Source: Paraburkholderia bannensis (lineage in GTDB: Bacteria; Pseudomonadota; Gammaproteobacteria; Burkholderiales; Burkholderiaceae). Taken from it: DNA of 64,000 nucleotides. Location: the NCBI RefSeq assembly GCF_014200455.1, contig NZ_JACHBW010000001.1:62001-126000 (forward strand), read 5' to 3'. Positions 57,243 through 64,000 of the stretch are shown here, in pieces (position 1 is the first letter of the stretch; each line of letters begins with the position of its first letter). The notes beneath the pieces were generated by a model. That model worked only from the letters and a program-made list of their open reading frames with translations. It was not told the DNA's origin and searched no databases. Made by a program: the position numbers and the translations under genes.

Positions 57243-58010
57243 TCAGCCGCGCGTGGCGGCGAGGCGCGCCGCCACCATGATCGCCTTCATCTCGCGCACC
57301 GCGTTCTCCCAGCCCGCGAAGATCGCATGCGCGACCACGGCGTGGCCGATATTGAGTTCATGGATGCCTTCGATGGCCGCGATCTGCTGCACGTTGGTGT
57401 AATGCAGGCCGTGGCCCGCGTTGACCTTGATGCCCAGACCCACGCCGCAATTCACGCCCGCCACCACGCGCTCGTATTCGCGCTGCTGTTCGGCGGCTTC
57501 GTGCGCTTCGGCGTAGCGGCCCGTGTGCAGCTCGATCACCGGCGCGCCGGCTTCCTGCGCGGCGCGAATCTGCGTTTCATCGGCGTCGATGAACAGCGAC
57601 ACGCGGATGCCCGCATCGGCCAACTGGCGGCATGCGGCCTTGACGGCTTCGAACTGGCCCGCCACGTCCAGACCGCCTTCGGTCGTCAGTTCCGCGCGCT
57701 TTTCGGGCACGAGGCAAACGTCATGCGGCTTGATCTCGCAGGCGATGTCGAGCATTTCAGCCGTCACCGCGCATTCCAGGTTCATGCGTGTCTTGAGCAG
57801 CGGACGCAGCTTGCGCACGTCGGCATCGACGATGTGACGGCGGTCCTCGCGCAGATGCAGCGTGATCGCATCGGCGCCCGCTTCTTCGGCAAGCAGCGCC
57901 GCGCGGATCGGATCTGGATAGGCCGTGCCGCGCGCGTTGCGCAGCGTGGCGACGTGGTCGATGTTGATGCCGAGGTCGATCACGTTGGGCGAAGTCAGGA
58001 AGAAGCTCAT
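57243..58010 (-). CDS. pdxJ: Pyridoxine 5'-phosphate synthase
   Basis: A 255-residue TIM-barrel enzyme that closes the pyridoxine ring from 1-deoxyxylulose-5-phosphate and aminoacetone phosphate. Motifs: [42 protein letters not shown] and [12 protein letters not shown]. The ATG at 58010 overlaps the recO stop by 4 bp, so it is coupled to recO. Confidence 0.97.
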   Translation of the reverse strand: MSFFLTSPNVIDLGINIDHVATLRNARGTAYPDPIRAALLAEEAGADAITLHLREDRRHIVDADVRKLRPLLKTRMNLECAVTAEMLDIACEIKPHDVCLVPEKRAELTTEGGLDVAGQFEAVKAACRQLADAGIRVSLFIDADETQIRAAQEAGAPVIELHTGRYAEAHEAAEQQREYERVVAGVNCGVGLGIKVNAGHGLHYTNVQQIAAIEGIHELNIGHAVVAHAIFAGWENAVREMKAIMVAARLAATRG

Positions 58011-59014
58011 AGGTTCTGCAGGTCGATCAGGATCTGGCGCGTCGCGAGCGGCGTGCCGCCAAGGTAAGTGTTCAGCAGGAAACGCATCAGCGCCTTGCTC
58101 TGCGCGACGGTCTGGGGTCGATGGTAATCGTCCTCTTCCATATCGAGCAATGTCTGGCCCGACAGCACGGGCCACTGCGCGGGCCATTCGGCGGACGCCT
58201 CGCGCACGCCGCGCTCGGGATCGAACACGTAGCGGCCTTCGGCCACCACGGTCCTGCGATTGACGGTGCGGTTGAGCGCCAGCGCGTAGCCGGTGTCGCG
58301 CAGCAAGACGCGCTCGAACGAACGCAGCACCTGCACGGCCGGCAGATCGTGCGCGAGGCGCGTGAGCGTGACGACGTAATGATTGAAGAGCCCGGGATGC
58401 GGGTCTTCGCGGGCGAGAAACTTGACCAGCAGCTCGTTGACGTAGAAGCCGCACAGCAGCGCGTCGCCCGCCAAAGGCAGCATGCCGCCCACCCATTCAG
58501 CGCCGGTGAGCGTGCGCACTTCGCCCTTGCCGGTCCAGTTCAGCGTGAGCGGCTGGAAGGTCTGCAGCACACCGCGCAAGGCCGAGTGCGGACGCTTCGC
58601 ACCCTTCGCGACCAGCGCGACGCGGCCATGATCGCGCGAGAGCACGTCGATGATGAGGCTGGTTTCGCGGTACGGATAGCTGTGCAGCACGAAGGCGGGC
58701 TGCTCGGAAACGCGATAATCCGATGCCGCGCTGCGTGAAGCGCGCGGTAACTGCGAGCGTGCGGTGGTTTTGCGCGGAGTACGGGCATCCGGACGGCGTT
58801 CGAGCGTGGCATCGGCGCCTTCGCTCATGTCGCGCTCGCCCGCCGACGACGCGCGCGTGCGGTTGCCGCCGCTGCCACTTTTCGCGCTGGATGCGCGGCG
58901 CGCGCGCGTGGCGCCGCCGCCGGGCGATTCGAACCCGGCATCGGCGGCGTCGTCGGCGCCCGCGTCGGGCGCGGACCAGTCGTCGTTCAGGGTTCCGGCC
59001 TCGCCGTCACTCAT
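58007..59014 (-). CDS. recO: DNA repair protein RecO with N-terminal extension
   Basis: A 335-residue RecO; the conserved protein begins near residue 100 ([20 protein letters not shown]). RecO loads RecA with RecR and anneals single strands. Core features are the OB fold ([17 protein letters not shown]) and the helical domain ([19 protein letters not shown]). Residues 1-95 are an extra, disordered-looking stretch rich in Ala, Ser, Gly and Arg. Internal start codons within it are possible (ATG at codon 63), so part of the extension may be untranslated. It overlaps pdxJ and follows era by 70 bp. Confidence 0.93.
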   Translation of the reverse strand: MSDGEAGTLNDDWSAPDAGADDAADAGFESPGGGATRARRASSAKSGSGGNRTRASSAGERDMSEGADATLERRPDARTPRKTTARSQLPRASRSAASDYRVSEQPAFVLHSYPYRETSLIIDVLSRDHGRVALVAKGAKRPHSALRGVLQTFQPLTLNWTGKGEVRTLTGAEWVGGMLPLAGDALLCGFYVNELLVKFLAREDPHPGLFNHYVVTLTRLAHDLPAVQVLRSFERVLLRDTGYALALNRTVNRRTVVAEGRYVFDPERGVREASAEWPAQWPVLSGQTLLDMEEDDYHRPQTVAQSKALMRFLLNTYLGGTPLATRQILIDLQNL

Positions 59015-59084
59015 GCCCGCTCACTCGCACCTTGAGATTGCTGTCGCTGGGTTGCTGTCGCTGTCGAGGCGGCGCGGTCGCGCC

Positions 59085-59990
59085 TTACTCGTAGCCGTAG
59101 GCGCGCAGGCCAGCTTCGTTGTCGGCCCAGCCGCTCTTCACCTTCACGAAGGTTTCGAGATACACGGGACCGTCGAAAAGCTTTTCCATGTCGAGACGCG
59201 CTTCGGTGCTGATCTGCTTGAGCTTGGCGCCCTTCTGGCCGATCACCATGGCCTTCTGGGTGTCGCGCTCGACCAGGATGGTGGCGAAGATGCGGCGCAG
59301 ACGCCCTTCCTGCTCGAACTTGTCGATGATCACGGTGCTGGTGTACGGCAGTTCGTCGCCGGTCCAGCGGAACACTTTTTCACGCAGGATTTCTGCGGCG
59401 AGGAAGCGTTCGCTGCGATCGGTCAGATCGTCTTCGCCGTAGATCGGTTCGCCTTCGGGCAGATAGGGCTTGAGCGTCTCCAGCAGACGCTTGATGTCGT
59501 CGACGTTCTTGGCCGACAGCGGCACGATCTCGCGGAAATCGCGCAGCTTCTGCACTTCCTGGATAAACGGATAGAGCGTGGCCTTGTCCTTGACGACATC
59601 GATCTTGTTGGCGATCAGAATCGTGGGGGCGTTCGGCGGAATCAGGTCCAGCACGCGCTGGTCGTCCGGGCCAAACTTGCCCGCTTCGATCACGAACAGC
59701 ACGGCATCGACGGAACTCAGCGTCGAGGTCACGGCGCGGTTCAGCGAGCGATTGAGCGCCGTGCTGTGACGCGTCTGGAAGCCCGGCGTATCGACGAAGA
59801 TGTACTGCGCGTCTGCCGTCGTGTTGATGCCGGTGATGCGGTGGCGCGTGGTCTGCGCCTTGCGCGAGGTAATGCTGATCTTCTGGCCGACGAGCGCATT
59901 CATCAGCGTGGATTTGCCGACGTTCGGACGGCCGACGATCGCGACCATGCCGCAGCGGAAGCCGGCAGGAGTGGTGGTAGGTGCGTTCAT
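59085..59990 (-). CDS. era: GTPase Era
   Basis: A 301-residue GTPase needed for 30S subunit maturation. G1 is [18 protein letters not shown]3 is [10 protein letters not shown]4 is [11 protein letters not shown]. The C-terminal KH domain carries the GxxG loop in [17 protein letters not shown] and binds the 3' end of 16S rRNA. It lies 54 bp after rnc, the classic rnc-era pairing. Confidence 0.98.
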   Translation of the reverse strand: MNAPTTTPAGFRCGMVAIVGRPNVGKSTLMNALVGQKISITSRKAQTTRHRITGINTTADAQYIFVDTPGFQTRHSTALNRSLNRAVTSTLSSVDAVLFVIEAGKFGPDDQRVLDLIPPNAPTILIANKIDVVKDKATLYPFIQEVQKLRDFREIVPLSAKNVDDIKRLLETLKPYLPEGEPIYGEDDLTDRSERFLAAEILREKVFRWTGDELPYTSTVIIDKFEQEGRLRRIFATILVERDTQKAMVIGQKGAKLKQISTEARLDMEKLFDGPVYLETFVKVKSGWADNEAGLRAYGYE

Positions 59991-60044
59991 GATCGGACCA
60001 GGAAAAGAAAACGGGGCGCGCAGTTGTTGCGCGCCCGGGTGGAA

Positions 60045-61139
60045 TCAGTGGCCGGCATCGGCCGCGCGCACGGGCACGGCCGCGCCGATGTCGGCGCTGG
60101 TTTCGGCGGTGCCGGACGACGTCTTGTCGTCCTGGGCGCCATGTTGCGTCTCACGATTGCGCGAAACACGCGATGCGATCGAGGCGGCCGAAGGCACGGC
60201 GTCGAAGCGGTCGGCCTTTTCAGCGCCCTTTTCAGCGGCTTTGTCCTGCACATGCGCGGCACGGATCACCGCGAGCGGCGCGGCTTCTGTACTCGCTGCC
60301 GCCGCGGCAGCCGCAGCAACGGTTGTCGGGCGTTCACCGCGCGCACGGCGCTCCGGCGCACGCAGATCGAGTGCGCCCTGCACGCCGGTCACACCCGGCA
60401 CGACTTCAAGCTCGGCCTTGGGCGCGCGTGCACCTTTCGAGCGACGCGGCTTGGCGACCAGCGCGGGAGCCGCGGCCATCACCTCGTCGAGCGCCTTCTT
60501 CGCGGCGGCCTGCTCGGCCGCGCGACGGCTTGCGCCCGAACCCGACACTTTCACATCGAGCTTGGGCACCGTGCATTCGACTTCGAACTGCTGATTGTGC
60601 GCCGCGCCATGGGTCGCCACCACCGTATAGGTGGGCAGCGCGATCTTGTGGCCTTGCAGGTATTCCTGCAGCAGCGTCTTGGAGTCTTTGCCGAGCGTGC
60701 GCGGGTCGATGTGATCGAGGATCGGCACGTAAAGGCGTTTGATGACCGTCTGGGCGGCGTCGAAGCCGCCGTCGAGGAAAATCGCACCGAAGATGGCTTC
60801 CAGCGCATCAGCCAGGATGGACGGGCGGCGGAAGCCGCCGCTGCGCAGTTCGCCTTCGCCCAGACGCAGGCCATCGGCAATATTCAGGGCCTGAGCGATT
60901 TCGTACAGCGACTGCTGCTTGACCAGATTCGCGCGCACGCGCGATAGATCGCCTTCGTCCAGCTTGCCAAAACGTTGGAACAATAGGGCCGCCACCGCGC
61001 AATTCAGAACCGAATCACCGAGAAATTCGAGGCGTTCGTTATGCGTGGCACTGTGACTGCGGTGGGTGAGAGCCTGGCGCAACAATTCCGCATTGCGAAA
61101 TTCGTAGCGCAGCCGGCTTTCCAACGGAGATTGGGGCAT
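60045..61139 (-). CDS. rnc: Ribonuclease III with long C-terminal extension
   Basis: A 364-residue RNase III; typical length is 220-230. The signature [15 protein letters not shown] and [17 protein letters not shown] form the catalytic domain; the dsRNA-binding domain spans about residues 150-220 ([32 protein letters not shown]). Residues 225-364 are an added low-complexity tail, first basic ([13 protein letters not shown]), with a run of eight Ala, then charged. The enzyme processes rRNA precursors and other double-stranded RNA. The tail's role is unknown. It sits between lepB and era. Confidence 0.95.
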   Translation of the reverse strand: MPQSPLESRLRYEFRNAELLRQALTHRSHSATHNERLEFLGDSVLNCAVAALLFQRFGKLDEGDLSRVRANLVKQQSLYEIAQALNIADGLRLGEGELRSGGFRRPSILADALEAIFGAIFLDGGFDAAQTVIKRLYVPILDHIDPRTLGKDSKTLLQEYLQGHKIALPTYTVVATHGAAHNQQFEVECTVPKLDVKVSGSGASRRAAEQAAAKKALDEVMAAAPALVAKPRRSKGARAPKAELEVVPGVTGVQGALDLRAPERRARGERPTTVAAAAAAAASTEAAPLAVIRAAHVQDKAAEKGAEKADRFDAVPSAASIASRVSRNRETQHGAQDDKTSSGTAETSADIGAAVPVRAADAGH

Positions 61140-61317
61140 GGGCAGAGTATAACGCGCCCGCCGCCCCCAGCGAAAACGCGGGGCGGCGGGCGAAAAACCG
61201 TAATGAAGCGGCGTTGCCGCGGGTTCTTCAAGTAGCGCGCGAAGATGCGTGGCGCGTAGCGATCGAATTGAGCATCAACCAGGCATCAATCGTCACGCGC
61301 ACAGCGCACGATGCGTG

Positions 61318-62214
61318 TTACTCGAACGAACCGATGCGCTTCAGGCTGCTGAAGTTCATCCAGATGAAGAACGCGCGGCCGACGATATTCGCGTCGGGCA
61401 CGAAGCCCCAGTAGCGGCTGTCCGCGCTGTTGTCGCGGTTGTCGCCCATCATGAAGTAATGGCCGGCCGGCACCTTGCAGATCACGCCGCGGGCGTTGTA
61501 CTGACAGTTGTCGCGATACGGATAATCATCCGCGCCGACCACGAACGGCGGCACGGCGGGGTTGTTCAAGATGTTGTTCTTGCGGCCATGGCCAAGATCT
61601 TCCGTGAACTGCTTCGCGTAACCAATGCGCTCTTCGTCGAAGTAATCGGCCTGGGGTGTTTCAGGCACCGGCTGGCCGTTGATCGTGAGCTGCTTGTCCT
61701 GATACGCCACCACGTCGCCCGGCAGGCCGATCACACGCTTGATGTAGTCGACCGACTCGTCCTTCGGGTAGCGGAACACCACCACGTCGCCACGTTCGAG
61801 CGGACGGCCCTGCGTGATCTTCGTGTTGGTGATCGGCAGGCGAACGCCGTAGTCAAACTTGTTCACGAGGATGAAGTCGCCCACCAGCAGCGTGGGCACC
61901 ATCGATCCCGAGGGAATCTTGAACGGTTCCACCACGAACGAACGCACGAGGAACACGACCAGGATAACCGGGAAGAAGCTCGCCGTGTATTCAAGCCACC
62001 ACGGCTGGCGCAGCTTTTCGTTACGCAGGTTCTGACGCGTAACCGGCGCATTTTCGTCGGCGAAACGCTCGCCCACACGTTGCTGCTGCCGGTCGAACTC
62101 GGCAACGGCCGCATCGGCGGCGAGGCGCCGGCGTGGCATGAAAACCAGCTTGTCTGCAACCCACGCGATGCCCGTCAAGATGACGAGCACAAAAAGGATC
62201 AGCGCAAAATTCAT
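61318..62214 (-). CDS. lepB: Signal peptidase I
   Basis: A 298-residue membrane peptidase that removes signal peptides. Two membrane anchors (about residues 3-20 and 78-96). The catalytic Ser is near residue 104 in IPSGSMVPTLLVGDF and the Lys near 159 in VDYIKRVIGLPGD. The conserved box E-type segment is YFMMGDNRDNSADSRYWGFV. It follows lepA by 32 bp. The 178-bp gap to rnc holds no gene; some relatives carry a DUF4845 gene there. Confidence 0.96.
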   Translation of the reverse strand: MNFALILFVLVILTGIAWVADKLVFMPRRRLAADAAVAEFDRQQQRVGERFADENAPVTRQNLRNEKLRQPWWLEYTASFFPVILVVFLVRSFVVEPFKIPSGSMVPTLLVGDFILVNKFDYGVRLPITNTKITQGRPLERGDVVVFRYPKDESVDYIKRVIGLPGDVVAYQDKQLTINGQPVPETPQADYFDEERIGYAKQFTEDLGHGRKNNILNNPAVPPFVVGADDYPYRDNCQYNARGVICKVPAGHYFMMGDNRDNSADSRYWGFVPDANIVGRAFFIWMNFSSLKRIGSFE

Positions 62215-62246
62215 GTAGTGGTCCGTTGTTCGGCTTATTTGCGGGC

Positions 62247-64000
62247 TTATTTATCTTCTACGCGCAGAATCGCAAGGAAGGCTTCCTGCGGAATTTCCAC
62301 GGAGCCAACCTGCTTCATGCGCTTCTTGCCTTCCTTCTGCTTCTCAAGGAGCTTCTTCTTACGCGAGATGTCGCCGCCATAGCACTTGGCCAGCACGTTC
62401 TTGCGCAGTGCCTTGATGTTCTCGCGCGCGATGATGTGCGCGCCGATCGCAGCCTGAATCGCCACGTCGTACATCTGGCGCGGAATGATCTCACGCATCT
62501 TCGCCGCCACTTCGCGGCCGCGATACTGCGACTGCGAACGGTGCACGATGATGGACAGCGCATCGACCTTCTCGCTGTTGATCAGCATGTCGACCTTCAC
62601 GACGTCCGCGTTGCGATATTCCTTGAACTCGTAGTCCATCGACGCATAGCCGCGCGACACCGACTTCAGGCGATCGAAAAAGTCGAGCACGATTTCCGCC
62701 ATCGGGATTTCGTACGTCAGCTGCACCTGACGGCCGTGGTACTGCATGTTGATCTGGCTGCCGCGCTTCTGCGTACAAAGCGTGATCACCGAACCCACAT
62801 AGTCCTGCGGCATGTACAGGTTGACCGTGACGATAGGCTCGCGGATTTCAGCGATCTTCGAAGGCTCCGGCATCTTCGCCGGGTTCTCGACCTTGATCAG
62901 CGTGCCGTCGGCCTGCACGACTTCATAGACCACGGTGGGCGCCGTGGTGATGAGATCCATGTCGAACTCGCGCTCCAGCCGCTCCTGCACGATTTCCATG
63001 TGCAAGAGGCCCAGGAAGCCGCAGCGGAAGCCGAAGCCCAGCGCCTGCGACACTTCCGGCTCGTACTGCAGCGAGGCGTCGTTGAGTTTGAGCTTTTCGA
63101 GCGATTCGCGCAGCGCGTCGTACTGGTTCGCCTCGACCGGATAAAGACCCGCGAACACCTGTGGCTTGACTTCCTTGAAGCCGGGCAGCGGCTCCGGCGC
63201 GGGACGGTTCACGAGCGTGACGGTATCGCCCACCTTGGTGGCGGCGAGTTCCTTGATGCCCGCGATGATGAAGCCCACCTGCCCCGCCGACAGCGATTCC
63301 AGGTCGCGCGACTTCGGCGCGAACACGCCGACGTGCTCGACCGGATACTGGGCGCCGGTGGCCATCAGCTTGATCTTGTCCTTCGGACGCAGCGTGCCGT
63401 TGACGATACGCACGAGCATGACCACGCCGACGTAGTTGTCGAACCACGAGTCGATGATCAGCGCCTGCAACGGCGCTTCAGGGTCGCCCTTGGGCGGCGG
63501 CACCTTGGCGATGATCGATTCGAGCACGTCCTCCACGCCGAGGCCGGTCTTCGCGCTGCAGCGCGTGGCGTCGGTCGCGTCGATGCCGATCACGTCCTCG
63601 ATTTCCTCGATGGCGTTTTCGGGATTGGCGGCGGGCAGGTCGATCTTGTTGAGCACCGGCACGACTTCCACGCCGAGTTCGATCGCCGTGTAGCAGTTCG
63701 CCACGGTCTGCGCTTCCACGCCCTGACTGGCGTCGACGACAAGCAGCGCGCCTTCGCACGCTGACAGCGAGCGGCTGACTTCGTAGGAGAAGTCGACGTG
63801 GCCCGGCGTGTCGATCAGGTTCAGGTTGTAGACCTTGCCGTCACGCGCCTTGTACGCGAGGGCGGCGGTCTGCGCCTTGATCGTGATGCCGCGCTCGCGC
63901 TCGAGATCCATCGAGTCGAGCACCTGCGCTTCCATTTCGCGGTCGGACAAGCCGCCGCACAGTTGGATGATGCGATCGGCGAGCGTCGACTTGCCATGGT
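62247..64000 (-). CDS. lepA: Elongation factor 4 (LepA), C-terminal part, start outside the window
   Basis: The reading frame stays open to the right edge, about 584 codons, so the N-terminus lies beyond the window. The visible end begins within the P-loop ([13 protein letters not shown]). G-domain motifs include [30 protein letters not shown] and NKIDLPAA. Domains follow to the LepA-specific C-terminal domain ([21 protein letters not shown]). LepA is a ribosomal GTPase that acts on initiation or back-translocation. It is the first gene seen of the lepA-lepB-rnc-era series. Confidence 0.97.
   Translation of the reverse strand, partial: HGKSTLADRIIQLCGGLSDREMEAQVLDSMDLERERGITIKAQTAALAYKARDGKVYNLNLIDTPGHVDFSYEVSRSLSACEGALLVVDASQGVEAQTVANCYTAIELGVEVVPVLNKIDLPAANPENAIEEIEDVIGIDATDATRCSAKTGLGVEDVLESIIAKVPPPKGDPEAPLQALIIDSWFDNYVGVVMLVRIVNGTLRPKDKIKLMATGAQYPVEHVGVFAPKSRDLESLSAGQVGFIIAGIKELAATKVGDTVTLVNRPAPEPLPGFKEVKPQVFAGLYPVEANQYDALRESLEKLKLNDASLQYEPEVSQALGFGFRCGFLGLLHMEIVQERLEREFDMDLITTAPTVVYEVVQADGTLIKVENPAKMPEPSKIAEIREPIVTVNLYMPQDYVGSVITLCTQKRGSQINMQYHGRQVQLTYEIPMAEIVLDFFDRLKSVSRGYASMDYEFKEYRNADVVKVDMLINSEKVDALSIIVHRSQSQYRGREVAAKMREIIPRQMYDVAIQAAIGAHIIARENIKALRKNVLAKCYGGDISRKKKLLEKQKEGKKRMKQVGSVEIPQEAFLAILRVEDK

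Overview
The window is chromosomal DNA of a high-GC betaproteobacterium of the Burkholderiaceae, most likely Paraburkholderia, Caballeronia or Burkholderia. This rests on gene content and order: an imuA-imuB-dnaE2 cassette, earP with an Arg32-type EF-P, the order lepA-lepB-rnc-era-recO-pdxJ-acpS-nagZ, and rlmE-ftsH-folP-glmM-pstSCAB-phoU-phoB-phoR-ppk. I see no insertion sequence, prophage, integron or CRISPR array. This is core genome, so the most interesting signals are regulatory sites, small genes and lineage-specific protein extensions.

Layout. 1-3.7 kb: SOS mutasome operon (imuA, imuB, start of dnaE2) behind a near-ideal LexA box. 3.9 kb: tRNA-Pro. 4.2-7.5 kb: FAD-dependent oxidoreductase, sixA phosphohistidine phosphatase, and the ornithine-lipid acyltransferase olsB. 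7.6-18.7 kb: phosphate block with divergent ppx and ppk, then phoR, phoB, phoU, pstB, pstA, pstC, pstS. Pho-box-like 11-bp repeats lie before olsB, ppk and pstS. 19-24 kb: glmM, folP, ftsH, rlmE. 24.5-31 kb: yhbY, a DUF4149 gene, greA, carB, carA with a long leader. 31.5-36.3 kb: mltD-type transglycosylase, gloB, a methyltransferase overlapping rnhA, dnaQ. 36.4 kb: tRNA-Val with clear promoter and terminator. 36.5-44.3 kb: DUF2214 protein, unknown membrane protein, GT4 glycosyltransferase, ABC exporter, otsA and otsB for trehalose. 44.6-47.2 kb: SCO1-like protein, a 44-codon secreted small ORF, CtaG-type copper protein, elaA, DUF2164. 47.3-47.9 kb: tRNA-Gly, tRNA-Gly, tRNA-Cys operon. 48-55.6 kb: pgsA, uvrC, earP, efp, csbD, and an NtrC-family response regulator with an altered sigma-54 contact motif. 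55.6-64 kb: nagZ, acpS, pdxJ, recO, era, rnc, lepB and the C-terminal part of lepA, all on the minus strand.

How the genes work together. The clearest theme is phosphate. PstSCAB imports phosphate, PhoU and PhoR sense transport, PhoB activates. The predicted PhoB sites extend that control to phosphorus-free membrane lipid synthesis (olsB) and polyphosphate storage (ppk). Other coherent units are damage-induced mutagenesis (LexA, imuAB, dnaE2), EF-P with its rhamnosyltransferase, trehalose synthesis (otsA, otsB), and the lepA to nagZ group linking translation, secretion, RNA processing, recombination, cofactor and cell-wall recycling genes. dnaE2 and lepA run off the window edges.
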